A stretch of 64,000 nt of DNA, from contig JAAOOA010000632.1 in the NCBI GenBank assembly GCA_012861695.1, positions 58,501 through 122,500 of the forward strand, written 5' to 3'. A program made the translations under genes and the position numbers. How positions within the stretch are numbered: the stretch's first letter is position 1; every line of letters begins with the position of its first letter. The DNA comes from Trematomus loennbergii. Its lineage: Eukaryota; Chordata; Actinopteri; Perciformes; Nototheniidae. Of the stretch, positions 32,352 through 43,178 are shown piece by piece. A model generated the notes under the pieces. That model saw only the letters and a program-made list of their open reading frames with translations, ran no database searches and was not told the DNA's origin.

Positions 32352-32870
32352 GGTGAGCACACTCGTTCCCTTTCACCCCTCACGAGCACACTCGTTCCCT
32401 TTCACCCCCTCGTGAGCACACTCGTTCCCTTTCACCCCCTCACGAGCACACTCGTTCCCTTTCACCCCCTCGTGAGCACACTCGTTCCCTTTCACCCCCT
32501 CATGAGCACACTCGTTCCCTTTCACCCCCTCGTGAGCACACTCGTTCCCTTTCACCCCCTCGTGAGCACACTCGTTCCCTTTCACCCCCTCATGAGCACA
32601 CTCGTTCCCTTTCACCCCCTCGTGAGCACACTTGTTCCCTTTCACCCCCTCGTGAGCACACTCGTTCCCTTTCACCCCCTCGTGAGCACACTCGTTCCCT
32701 TTCACCCCCTCATGAGCACACTCGTTCCCTTTCACCCCCTCGTGAGCACACTTGTTCCCTTTCACCCCCTCATGAGCACACTCGTTCCCTTTCACCCCCT
32801 CATGAGCACACTCGTTCCCTTTCACCCCCTCGTGAGCACACTCGTTCCCTTTCACCCCCTCATGAGCAGG
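32352..32870. repeat. 30-bp minisatellite inside the LINE RNase H motif, left (about 17 units)
   Basis: The minus strand reads FCWVPAHEGVKGNECA and then repeats HEGVKGNECA (30 bp, 10 codons) in one open frame. The unit is the RNase H catalytic segment HxGxxGNE itself. Only the first copy follows the WVPA strand. Right-arm counterpart: 40,222-40,710. Confidence 0.95.
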
Positions 32871-32945
32871 CACCCAGCAGAACTGCAGATCTATGCCGCC
32901 TCTGTGAAGTCTTAACAGGCTGTGATTCAGTTCTATGAGAATGTC

Positions 32946-33120
32946 TTCTCTAACAGTTGTTGTTGACTGTATGCTTTGTAGCAGTTGTTGTTGACTGTAT
33001 GCTTTGTAGCAGTTGTTGTTGACTGTATGCTTTGTAGCAGTTGTTGTTGACTGTATGCTTTGTAGCAGTTGTTGTTGACTGTATGCTTTGTAGCAGTTGT
33101 TGTTGACTGTATGCTTTGTA
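32946..33120. repeat. 28-bp minisatellite inside LINE RNase H, left (about 6 units)
   Basis: Unit GTTGTTGTTGACTGTATGCTTTGTAGCA, whose key part is TTGACTGTATGCTTTG. 28 is not a multiple of 3, yet three units make an open 28-codon super-repeat (QSIQSTTTATKHTVNNNCYK and on) on the minus strand. It follows the VVMCTDPLSSLQS stretch of RNase H. Right copy: 39,975-40,140. Confidence 0.93.
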
Positions 33121-33320
33121 GACTGGATAATGGATCTGTGCACATCACCACCCTATCTGGTCTGACCTCTTCAACCCACTGTAATCCTGTTATTACAGCC
33201 AGCATTTCTGCTGTGTACACTGATAGTTGATCAGACGCTCTTTTTGAGATAGATATTTTAAAGTCTGGGATGTATATACCAACTCCAACACACTCTTCCT
33301 TGTTCTTAGAACCATCTGTG

Positions 33321-36300
33321 TACATGTGTAGGTAATTGTAATACTTTTCATTCAGATACATACTTGTTTTAATTCCCACTTCATTTACTTGCCACTCTTT
33401 TTTCCTTTCTATGAAACTCATATCTATGTTAGCTTCTGGGGAAAGCCATGGGGGAACACGACTAAATGGGGTTGCTTTAGCAAACGTGATATTCTCCACT
33501 CCATATGCCCTCGTTCTCTCCTTACTCGTCCAGCCAAACCCACGTCCCTGGAACTTTGCATATTCCCAGCAATCCTGTAATATTCTGTTTGTGATATTTT
33601 CCTCTCCACTTCCTTGTAGCCTGACCCAGTATGACAGAGCAAGTGTCTCTCTTCTGATCTCCAGAGGCGTCTCTCTTCTGATCTCCAGAGGTGTCTCTCT
33701 TCTGATCTCCAGAGGCGTCTCTCTTCTCTCTTCTGATCTCCAGAGGTGTCTCTCTTCTGATCTCCAGAGGCGTCTCGTCTCTCTTCTGATCTCCAGAGGT
33801 GTCTCTCTTCTGATCTCCAGAGGTGTCTCTCTTCTGATCTCCAGAGGTGTCTCTCTTCTGATCTCCAGAGGCGTCTCTCCTGCTTCTATCAGAACTGCAT
33901 GATAGGGGATGACTTTATCGCTCCTATACACAACCGCAATGCTTTATATTGTATTCTATCCATTTTTAAAAGCGATGTTTTTGCTGCTGCTCCATACACT
34001 ATACAACCATAGTCTATTGTGGACCTCATAATTGATCTGTAAATGTCTATTAATGCTTGTTTGTCTGCGCCCCAGTTGCATCCAGCTACAGCTCGCAATA
34101 CATTTAATACTTTTTGCATTTTGTTTCCACTTGTTTAATATGCATTTTCCATGTTTGCTATCAAACCACAGTCCTAGTATTTGAACTCATTCACCTTTGT
34201 CATTGGACGATCATATAGAGTTAGCTGTTGGCCATCAATCTTGCGTTTGTTTGTGAATACCATGTAGCATGACTTGCTTTCTGACATTTGAATCCCCAGT
34301 TATATGACCACCTCTCCACTTTTTAATCGCTCTAGCTATTTCTCCATTACGTGGGCATGTCTTCCCCTCATCCAAATAGCCCCATCATCTGCGTATAGAG
34401 CCGATTGAATGCATGTGTCTAAACATGTAAATATATCATTAATCATGATGTTAAATAATATTGGACTGACTGCACTCCCTTGGGGATACCATTTTCTATT
34501 TCAAAATAGTTGGAAATATCTGCTCCAACCTTTACTCTAAATGTCCTGTCTGTTAAAAAGGCCCTTACCCAATTGTACATTCTCCCTCCAATACCCATTC
34601 TACTCAATTTGATCAGTAACCCATCCCTCCACATACAGTCATACGCCTTTTCAATGTCAAAGTACACTATTGCCATTATCTCTTTCATTTTCAATGTTTT
34701 TTCCACATCATTACTCACTCTTACTAAAGCATCTATTGTGGACCGCCCTTTACGAAATCCGCTCTGAAAACTACTCAGCAGCCCTTTCTGCTCCAGTACA
34801 TGTGAGAGCCTACGGACAATGATCTTTTCCATCCATTTACATAGGTGTGATGTAAGAGCTATTGGTCTGTAGTTACTAGCTGTATCTTTCCCTGGCTTAT
34901 TGAATGGTAGCACGACTGCTGTTTTCCACAAACTTGGCATATCTCCTTCTCTCCAGATTTTATTGAAAAGACTCAGCACCATTGTCATAGTTTCCATAGG
35001 CAACTGTCTAAACATAGCATAACATAGCTGGTCTTGTCCTGGGGCTGTATAACCTGTACCTTGTAAGGCTATTTTGAGTTCTGACATTGTAAATTCCACA
35101 TCAAGAGCTGACCTATTATCCTGTCTCTTCTCCTTCACGTTTTCATTCTCTGCTAGTAACTGCTGCCTATGAATATCACTGAGATGTTCCCCTATGTACT
35201 GCTGCAAGTGTCCTTCCTAACATGTCTGCCTTCTCTTTATCTGTCACTGCCAGCCTCTCCCCATCAACCAAAGCTGGAATTTTAATGGATTTCCTTTTCC
35301 CACTCATCCGCTTAAACATGGACCAGACATCACCTAATTTTACTCCTCTGCCAATGGTAGAACAAAATTCTCTCCATGTTCTTTTTTTGTGTATTTGATT
35401 GTCCTTCGAGCAGCTGCCCTTTTCCTTTGAAACTCTATAACATTATTTTGTGTCATGTTTTTCTTTAATTCTCTAAATGCATTATTTCGCTCTTTAATAG
35501 CCCTGCTGCATTCCTCATTCCACCATGGCACCACTTTCTTCCTACCCTTGGTTGTTGTTTTGGGTATACTGTTCTCTGCTGCATTTAGAATATGTTGCGT
35601 TATTTGGCTTGTAATTACCTCTATGCTTCCCTCTGATGTTAGCAGGTGTACCGACTCCTCACACCATATCCTACATTTCCCCCAATCAGCTTTAGCAAAG
35701 CACCACCTGGTTATTGCACCTCCTTCCTGTATATATACATTAGTATTCATTTTAGTAAGCACTGGATAATGGTCACTTCCTACTGTGGAGTTATTCAAAA
35801 CAAACCATTCGCATGTATGAACCAAACAGTTTGACACTAATGTCAGATCCAGGCATGAGACTTTCCCCCTGTGTACATCTACTCTTGTGCCATGTCCATC
35901 ATTAAGGCATACTAGTGTTCTTTCCTCCAGCATTTCTTCCACTATATTTCCGTTACTGTCTGTATGGTTGCTGCCCCATAGACTGTTGTGTGCATTGAAA
36001 TCACCACACCAAACTTCCTTCCTATGTTTATTGCCTGCTATTTCTTTAAATATATCAGTGGTTAGATTTTTACATGGGTTGTATAAATTGATTATCCTAA
36101 TGTTATCTTGTTTCCTAGGGTTGCAGATTTCCACTATAATACACTCTATATCATCAGGAGATTGCACCTCCCTATATGCCACACCATCTTTGAGAAACGT
36201 GGCACACCCTCCACCATTTTGATTATTATCTCTATCATGCCTTATACAGCTAAATCCTGGAATGACAAAGTCTAATTGAGGTCGTAACCAGGTTTCTTGC

Positions 36301-36406
36301 ACACATATTACCTCAGGGACTACCTCTAGATCATATATATATTCTTGAATTCTTGACCATTAGCTATGAGGCTTCTTGCGTTCCACTGTAGTATGTGCAG
36401 CACCAT
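33321..36406 (-). pseudogene. I-like LINE ORF2: endonuclease and RT
   Basis: The ATG at 36,404-36,406 gives MVLHILQWNARSLIANGQEF before a 1-nt deletion. The next frame (36,302-35,340) carries QETWLRPQLDF, WCGDFNAHNSLWG and STVGSDHYPV: AP endonuclease with its D, N and SDH residues. 35,207-34,443 holds ALQGTGYTAPGQDQLCYAMF, NYRPIALTSHLCKWMEKI, VYFDIEKAYDCMWRDGL (motif A) and IENGIPKG. YADD lies near 34,390 in a further frame. Several small frame shifts break it; catalytic residues are retained. Confidence 0.85.
33640..33890. repeat. 24-bp minisatellite in LINE ORF2 (spacer only)
   Basis: Unit CTCTTCTGATCTCCAGAGGYGTCT, about 10 copies with two short CTCT or CGT slips. The minus strand reads TPLEIRRE repeats (8 codons). 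It lies between RT and RNase H of the I-like LINE, and just outside the inner palindrome boundary. Confidence 0.93.
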
Positions 36407-36416
36407 GATTAAGGAT

Positions 36417-36773
36417 CTAACCCTCATCCTGATTTTCATTTTCCCCAGCTCCATTTATAGTTAGCATTGCATGTATCTGATCTGCTTTCATATCTTTCAT
36501 GTCAAGGAATTTTCCAGCTGCCTCCACAATGGCTTTGATTCTATCACTTTTCTTTTTTAACTGTAATGCAACATTTACAGTATGGCATATAAATACCACA
36601 AAATTCACCTTTTTCACTCCTAAAACATCATCATCCTCTTTACTCTTGGTGGCGCTGTGGGGTTGGATTTGAAGATTCAGACTGATCACTGCTGCTACTC
36701 CCGCTCTTTCCGGACACACACTACGCTCGCTCACTCTCGCTCTACACATGCACACGCCACGTGCACGCGCCAC
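36417..36773 (-). pseudogene. Possible ORF1 end / 5' region of the I-like LINE
   Basis: A 118-codon frame ending just upstream of ORF2: QLKKKSDRIKAIVEAAGKFL and ADQIHAMLTINGAGENENQ, then stop. Its position before the endonuclease start fits the end of ORF1, but no RRM or zinc knuckle is seen and the N-terminal part (CRARVSERSVCPERAG) is unlike ORF1. Confidence 0.45.
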
Positions 36774-36829
36774 ACCTCCCTCTCTCTCTTAAAGGGATAG
36801 GCGACCCCACTCTGCATCACCCTGCTATG

Positions 36830-36868
36830 ATAGATGATAGATTGATAGATAGATAGATAGATAGATAT

Positions 36869-36957
<89 letters not shown>

Positions 36958-37035
36958 TAGAACATACAGATAGACAAGATAGACAGACAGACAGATAGAT
37001 AGATAGATAGATATATGATAGATAGATAGATATAT
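36830..37035. repeat. GATA/GACA microsatellite
   Basis: About 200 bp of GATA repeats with short GACA stretches and an interruption (AACATACAGATAGACAAG). Frames reading YLSIYLS are artefacts of this array. It lies near the centre of the palindrome spacer. Confidence 0.95.
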
Positions 37036-37795
37036 GTGTAACCGATGTATAACTTCACTTGTTTATATTTCGGTAAAATCATTTTTGTCCATACTTTCTT
37101 TGTAAAACTTGTCACTGTCACTTTATTTTTTAGATGCTTTTATTTTGAAAGTACGTTTTATTTTGGTGCTCTTGGCACCGGCACATTTCTGCAGACTCGT
37201 GCTACTTTCCTCAGTTAGCTTCAGGCCCCACTGAGGAGAAGGAAGTGGAACGAGTGGTGTCATAAATGTTGTATTTGATATGTTAATAGATTGTTTAATG
37301 CAGGGGTACTCAAATACAAATCTTAAAGGTCAAAAAAAAATGTTTCAATAAGACAAAGGTCCGTTTATTACGGTGATTCAAACTTTTAAACATTGCAACA
37401 AGATTCTTAACACGATGTTGCAAAACAAAAATAATCTGTATGCAGCAGTTTTCATTGTTATTGTGTCTGTGCTTGATCCCTCAGAGTCGCAGTGTGAGAG
37501 CTGCACAGTTATGAATAAAGGGTTAGGGTTTAGCGTTGTGGCGATGTCTCGCAGATAACACAGATAATACAGATAATACAGATGAAAAGTATAATTTGCT
37601 CAGAGTCCAGAGACAGTTGTGGTTCAGTCCTGTTAGAACCAGAACACTTCTGCTACGCGCCGTTCGTTGGATGAGGCTGAAATCTCTATTAAAATAAGAA
37701 AGGAATTGAAAACACCGGAATCAAAGTTATAACAATTATCTGAGTTTACTTCTAGTAGGAAACCAAACACATATACAAGTTATACAGAGTACTCG
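37036..37795. other. Palindrome spacer, no gene seen
   Basis: Not found elsewhere in the window. Short frames show nothing recognisable. This is the least repetitive part of the spacer and a good probe for single-copy checks. Confidence 0.45.
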
Positions 37796-37808
37796 AGTAC
37801 CCCGGACT

Positions 37809-37950
37809 TTTAGGTCTGTGATGCGATGCGGATAAATGCGTCCGGACCAACCAACTCATCAAACCAAAAAGAAATTGGACTTCAGGTCTGTGATGCGATT
37901 CGGACACAGATATCTGGACCAACCAACTCACCAAACCCAAAAGCATTTTT
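37809..37950. repeat. Two imperfect 70-bp direct repeats
   Basis: Both contain AGGTCTGTGATGCGATKCGGA and GGACCAACCAACTCAYCAAACC, about 70 bp apart. They sit just upstream of the LTR-like repeat at 38,055 and may be its upstream portion. Confidence 0.75.
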
Positions 37951-38054
37951 ACACACACAAACATCAGTATTTCTATCTACTTTTGGGGCGGAGATTGGTC
38001 ATCTCTTCCTTCCCATTTTTCTCCCAAGCGAATCAGAAAGCCCCTGGGAGGAGC

Positions 38055-38490
38055 TGTTTAGACTGCTAACCTCCCCCAAGTGTCCTGATTGGCTGGATTA
38101 GCTTCTGGCCGGGTTCAATCAGAGGTCTGCCCAGAGAGTGAGATCCCAAACCACACCAGGTCAAAAGTCAATGTTTATCTTTACCTTATCTTACTCTACA
38201 TTCTTTTCCCAGGGGATGTTTTCACCTAAACTATCCTGCTTCAGACATTTAAACTCTTCTCCACTTATTTTACGATGTCTTTAACGACTTAGTGACCGCA
38301 TCTGGCTCTTAGTGGTGATAAGGATCAATGTTGGTGTGTGAAACACAGAATCTCTGGATCAGTGAGTTTGGAAAGTAAGAATAACATTCCTATTCTATAT
38401 ATAATTACCCAAACCGTTGTGATTACATAAAACAGTTCAAACAATACATGTTTACTTCAATACAGTGTAGAATCATATCTTTTTACTTCA
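38055..38490. mobile_element. LTR-like repeat, spacer copy
   Basis: Starts TGTTTAGACTG, ends ATCATATCTTTTTACTTCA, i.e. TG...CA. Shares CCTCCCCCAAGTG, GGTCAAAAGTCAAT and ACTTCAATACAGT with 46,862-47,250 in the same orientation. No 5-bp duplication flanks it, so solo LTR is only a guess. Confidence 0.55.
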
Positions 38491-39116
38491 GTCCGGACTT
38501 TGAGGATGCCTGTTTTAATGTTACACTTCACACAAGCCAACTTGTTTGCAGTTAATGCCTATATGTTGCCGTGTGTAACTGTAGTTTATATAATGTGCAG
38601 CGCTTCAAACAGTGTTTGTGAGCTTTCTAAAGTTTAGCTATGCTAACCTAACATGTGGTGTTTTCTTCCACTGAAGGGTTAAGTTAGAAAGCTGATGAAG
38701 CCATTTCCTGCTTTAATTATATGCTGTTTTGCACAGGTATGTGGGTTATTCTTTTTGTGTTTTGTAACTGTAAATTGTAACATGTCTCCATTAAAGCCCA
38801 TTGTAACTTCAGGCTGATATTTCCTCACAGCAGCAGCTGCACACCTTTAGTTAATCTGCCAAAAAGGCCACATTATTGACCCGAAAGTACACAAAAAGCA
38901 CACTTCAGATACTCAAGGTCCTTGAGATGCTTCACGCTTTGAAATTTCACCGATATCTGTTACGGTTCTTCAACAAAATGTTCACATGTAAGAGGTTCAT
39001 CTCTCATTCAGAACAATGGAAACCTTTGATCTCTGGACACGTCGTGAGCTCAAATATAAACACTGTGTCATGGAACACGATGATGTCATAACTTCAACTG
39101 ACATACTCAGAGCAGC
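38491..39116. other. Palindrome spacer, no gene seen
   Basis: Intergenic sequence with no exon signal I can support. Confidence 0.4.
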
Positions 39117-39704
39117 AGACTTCAGATAATGGTTAATGGTCCTGCCCTCAACAGCTCTACGTCAATTATGGGGTGTCATCATATGCCGTTTCCATGGAAA
39201 CGCATCCCTCACTAAAAGACGATGTCGCTATACATTAACTCCTATGAAAATGTTCAAAAAGTGCTCAAACTTCACATGTGTGCTAACAGTCCAGCCGTGA
39301 ATGGACATGCCGTTGCCATGGCAACACAATGCCCGCCATGAAACACGGTTTCTCATAACTTCAGTGAAAATGCTCCAAATGGCCCAAAACTTCACAGGTT
39401 TGGTAACGATGCAGCCATCTATGCATCTAAGCGTATTATGGGATGTCATCAAATGCCGTTGGCATGGCGACAGATCATTCACCATCAAGTTAGTTCAAAA
39501 GTTTGCAGTTCAAATATTCTGCTGCTTTTCCAAGCCTTTTTACTTTCTTTTCTTCTCTCATCACACATTCAAGCCCCCAGTGTTCATGTATCATTTCAAT
39601 CTAAATTCTTCACTTACACATTACATTTCAGCATAGCAGTTTAGCGTCAGATTTTCAGCATAAAGCATTCCCACTAGCAATTTCTTCAGGAATTGCATTT
39701 CTAG
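39117..39704. mobile_element. Dispersed repeat with Helitron-like 3' end
   Basis: Three degenerate internal repeats carry GGTTAATGG/CGTGAATGG, ATGGGRTGTCATCA and CATGCCGTTGCCATGG-like strings. The end has a hairpin (GCAATT...AATTGC, 39,677-39,696) followed by ATTTCTAG and T, as at Helitron 3' termini (hairpin, then CTRR). No Rep/helicase is present and the 5' end is not located. Confidence 0.4.
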
Positions 39705-39772
39705 TTATTATTATTAGTGTGAATGCTGTTTACAGCATTCGCACTAATAGTTCTTCGAATCTTTATTCTTTT
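39705..39772. repeat. Hairpin-bearing repeat abutting the inner palindrome boundary
   Basis: ATTAGTGTGAATGCTG pairs with CAGCATTCGCACTAAT around a TTTA loop, followed by AGTTCTTCGAATCTTTATTC. It ends where the LINE-derived right arm starts at 39,773. Confidence 0.65.
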
Positions 39773-39974
39773 CACAGATGGTTCTAAGAACAAGGAAGAG
39801 TGTGTTGGAGTTGGTATATACATCCCAGACTTTAAATATCTATCTCAAAAAGAGCGTCTGATCAACTATCAGTGTACACAGCAGAAATGCTGGCTGTAAT
39901 AATAGGATTACAGTGGGTTGAAGAGGTCAGACCAGATAGGGTGGTGATGTGCACTGATCCATTATCCAGTCTAC

Positions 39975-40140
39975 AAAGCATACAGTCAACAACAACTGCT
40001 ACAAAGCATACAGTCAACAACAACTGCTACAAAGCATACAGTCAACAACAACTGCTACAAAGCATACAGTCAACAACAACTGCTACAAAGCATACAGTCA
40101 ACAACAACTGCTACAAAGCATACAGTCAACAACAACTGCC
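39975..40140. repeat. 28-bp minisatellite, right copy (about 6 units)
   Basis: Reverse complement of the array at 32,946-33,120, with the same unit number within one. It has changed least among the arrays. Confidence 0.92.
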
Positions 40141-40221
40141 AGAGAAGACATTCTCATAGAACTGAACCACAGCCTGTTAAGACTTCACAGAGGCGGCATA
40201 GATCTGCAGTTCTGCTGGGTG

Positions 40222-40710
40222 CTCATGAGGGGGTGAAAGGGAACGAGTGTGCTCATGAGGGGGTGAAAGGGAACGAGTGTGCTCACGAGAGGGAGAAAGG
40301 GAACGAGTGTGCTCACGAGGGGGTGAAAGGGAACGAGTGTGCTCACGAGGGGGTGGTGAAAGGGAACGAGTGTGCTCACGAGAGGGTGAAAGGGAACGAG
40401 TGTGCTCACGAGGGGGTGAAAGGGAACGAGTGTGCTCACGAGGGGGTGAAAGGGAACGAGTGTGCTCACGAGGGGGTGAAAGGGAACGAGTGTGCTCACG
40501 AGGGGTGAAAGGGAACGAGTGTGCTCACGAGGGGGTGAAAGGGAACGAGTGTGCTCACGAGGGGGTGAAAGGGAACGAGTGTGCTCACGAGGGGGTGAAA
40601 GGGAACGAGTGTGCTCACGAGGGGGTGAAAGGGAACGAGTGTGCTCACGAGGGGGTGAAAGGGAACGAGTGTGCTCACGAGGGGGTGAAAGGGAACGAGT
40701 GTGCTGATAG
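40222..40710. repeat. 30-bp HEGVKGNECA minisatellite, right copy (about 16 units)
   Basis: Plus strand repeats CATGAGGGGGTGAAAGGGAA plus CGAGTGTGCT. Two slips (one G lost near 40,503, GGT gained near 40,355) and two AGAGGG variants distinguish it from the left copy; the left carries more CATGAG and ACTTGTTCC variants. Confidence 0.93.
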
Positions 40711-41395
40711 ATGAGCAAACAGTGCACTACATTACCAGTTCAACTTGGAGAAGGAGAAGGAAAAGCAGTCATTAAGAAGAAAGGGATGGAGATCTGGCAG
40801 AAAAGGTGGGAGGAAGACCAGAAAGGCAAAGAGTATCATAAAGTACAAAGACAATCACAATTAATATTTATAAAGAAAGAAACAGAAGGGAGGAAATCAC
40901 GATAGCTTTGAATGGTACTCTGTATGTCATGGGAAAAGTGACAGAGACAAGTGTGGGAGCTGTGGAGTTAAAGAAGATGTGGAACATATCTTATCACATT
41001 GTGACATCTATAAAGCTGAAAGAGAAAAACTACAGGCTGAAGTTTTAGAGGCAGAGAGGGAGAGGAGTGTGGTTGGTGTTTTGGGAACAGAAGGAGAGGG
41101 AGTAAGAGCTACCAGAAAGGCACTGTTTTACATTCTTGAGTGGAACTGGGGTAGGAAACATAATTTAACATTAGGTCAGGAAAGAATATAGATTTTATTT
41201 TTGTTTTATTTATTTCATGTTTTTTGTTGATTTATTTATTTATTTTGATTATTTTGATTAGATCATAGGTTAAAGAGTTGGTATGATATGATGATTCATA
41301 CTCATGTACAGTAGGTGGCGGTATGCACCTTCTAAGTTGTTTGCAATCCGCCAAAAACGAAGAGAAGAAGAAGAAGAAGAAGAAGTGATCAGTCT

Positions 41396-41794
41396 GTCTC
41401 CAGTTAGCTGTATAACAAAGTCCTGAGGAAACACAGCGGCCTCCCAAGGAACAGCCTGCCTGTCTGCCTCATTTCAGAGTGGGTTATTGAAGCCGAAGCC
41501 TGGTGCTTCAGTCCGGGAAGACTGCAGAAGTCCTCCCCTGTATTCCTCCACTACGGTCTGGGAGCAGCATCTATCTCCACTGTTGCTGTAACCATGTTAA
41601 TGTCCCTCTGTGGGACCAATAAAGGACTTCTGATTCTGCGGACAGACAGAAGAGAGGGGGAGGGGCGGGTTGGAATGCGGCCTTCTTTTCCCGGATTTGA
41701 ACAGTCCTCTTCCCATGGATGTATAATAAGAACAAGGAAACAACAAAATGTCGGTCCGGTCTCTGAGAGAAAGCAGCACGTGAGGAGTAACTGA
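41396..41794. other. Spacer with LINE/SINE tail, right copy
   Basis: Mirror of 31,272-31,695. No supported gene. Confidence 0.5.
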
Positions 41795-42545
41795 TACATG
41801 TGAGTATTGGTTTAACTTACTTTAATAACGGATGAATGTGAGTATTGGTTTAACTTACTGTAATAACGGATGAATGTGAGTATTGGGTTTAACTTACTTT
41901 AATAACGGATGAATGTGAGTATTGGGTTTAACTTACTTTAATAACGGATGAATGTGAGTATTGGGTTTAACTTACTTTAATAACGGATGAATGTGAGTAT
42001 TGGGTTTAGATAGATAGATAGATAGATCGTACTTTATTGATCCCAAATTGGGAAATTGTTTTTGTTACAGCAGCATAAAAGGCATTTTACAATAAAACAA
42101 AATATACAAGAATAGAATAAAATAAAATATAAAATATAAAATATACATGTCAAAATACAAAATAGAAAATATACATACAGATATTATTATATATATACAA
42201 ATATTATATATTCAAAATATATGGAATTATGGTGTATTAAATATGAAACAGATTATGTGTGAGTAAATGTACAACGTGGTTTATTTCTAGAGAACTATGG
42301 AGCAGAGAGTTCTCTTCCAGCCAGAGGTGATTTATTGTACAGTGTTATTGCAGTGGGCACGAATGTTTTCCAGTATCTGTCCTTGTGGCAGGGGAGCTGC
42401 AGCAGTCTGTTGGAGAAGGAGCTGTTTAACTTACTTTAATAACGGATGAATGTGAGTATTGGGTTTAACTTACTTTAATAACGGATGAATGTGAGTATTG
42501 GGTTTAACTTACTTTAATAACGGATGAATGTGAGTATTGGGTTTA
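41795..42545. repeat. 39-bp tandem repeat, right copy (about 9 units), split by an insertion
   Basis: Units TTTAACTTACTTTAATAACG with GATGAATGTGAGTATTGGG, six before and three after an inserted segment (42,010-42,424). The left arm has about 2.5 units and no insertion. Confidence 0.88.
42010..42424 (-). mobile_element. Right-arm-only LINE/SINE-tail insertion
   Basis: Starts with (TAGA)n, then GTACTTTATTGATCCCAAAT and TGGGAAATTGTTTTTGTTAC: on the minus strand a retroposon 3' end with a TCTA microsatellite tail. Then AT-rich sequence and GGCAGGGGAGCTGCAGCAGT. It is absent from the left arm, so it inserted after the arms separated, or was lost on the left. Confidence 0.7.
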
Positions 42546-43178
42546 ACTTTCAATCAGGAGAGACAGTTTTGATGTAACAATACATATATATTGCCGGGTA
42601 CACACGGATGAATGTAATGGTGTTTGGCTATTAGACCCCGTTGTTTGTTCGGCCACACGCGAAGGTTTGTTAAAGGTTAGTAAAAGGTTAGTAAAGGTTG
42701 GTAAAACGGTTGCCAAGTGTGGCAATGTGAAAGAAAAATACACACTTCAATTTAAATAGTTTTTATTCGTAAATAATGATGTTCAAAATAAAATAGTCTC
42801 TCCGTTGCCTTCTGCACGAAACATATGCTCTGCAACAACACTAACAGCTATGCTATGCACAACACTAACAGCTAGCGAACATATTAGACAGAGAGCATTG
42901 GTCGATTATTTGGCTATTTATTTACATTCATTTGTATGTTGCGTTTATTGTGCAGCCACTGAAAAACTGTCCAGCATCAGTAGCATGGCTAACGAGCAGG
43001 GGCGTTTCCTGGACCTGGAAACATTCGGGGCTTAGCCCACAGTGGCGGCGCCAGAGATTTCTTTTGGGGGTACTGTGGGGTAGCTTGACGTTTCATAGAG
43101 GGTGCTCAAACATGTGGGGTTTCCCATTAAAGGACACCTATCATGCTATATTTGAACAATATATTGTAGGGCCATACC

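Larger units (their letters stand above)
14670..33320. repeat. Left arm of a giant inverted repeat
   Basis: Reverse complement of 39,773-61,659. The outer join: TAACAATCATATTTTTTAC at 14,671 matches GTAAAAAATATGATTGTTA ending near 61,659, and sequences diverge immediately outside. The inner join lies in LINE sequence (CCATCTGTG ending 33,320 against CACAGATGG from 39,773). In stretches checked base by base, such as 15,180-15,390 against 60,950-61,170, the arms are virtually identical. Arm length is 18.65 kb here against 21.89 kb on the right, because of array and insertion/deletion differences. Confidence 0.95.
31700..36790 (-). mobile_element. RNase H-bearing LINE (I/Nimb-like), nearly complete
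   Basis: Minus strand, in order: end of an ORF1-like frame (36,773-36,417), ORF2 start at 36,406, AP endonuclease, RT with YADD, RNase H, C-terminal zinc knuckle remnant, and a 3' tail with GGTGGCGGTATGCACC and GAAGAAGAAG. The RNase H domain places it in the I superfamily; Nimb is the likely clade in fish. Three minisatellites interrupt the ORF2 3' half. The part 31,700-33,320 is duplicated in the right arm; 33,321-36,790 is in the spacer only. Confidence 0.85.
39773..41395 (+). pseudogene. I-like LINE 3' half (RNase H to tail), right arm copy
   Basis: Starts abruptly at the RNase H codons TDGSKNKEECVGVGIYIPDF; continues YTAEMLAVIIGLQWVEEVRP and MCTDPLSSLQS, the 28-bp array, HSLLRLHRGGIDLQFCW, the 30-bp array, then DKCGSCGVKEDVEHILSHCD (a C-C-H-C zinc knuckle) and a C-terminal frame to 41,191. 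The 3' tail with GGTGGCGGTATGCACC ends near 41,395. Here WVPA of the left copy is damaged (CWVLMRG). Frame shifts make it non-functional. Confidence 0.85.

Noticed and set aside
32373..33143. Repeat-bearing novel surface protein
   Set aside because: The non-repeat parts are LINE RNase H (DLQFCWVPAHEGVKGNE), so the repeats are expansions inside a retrotransposon and not a cellular gene.
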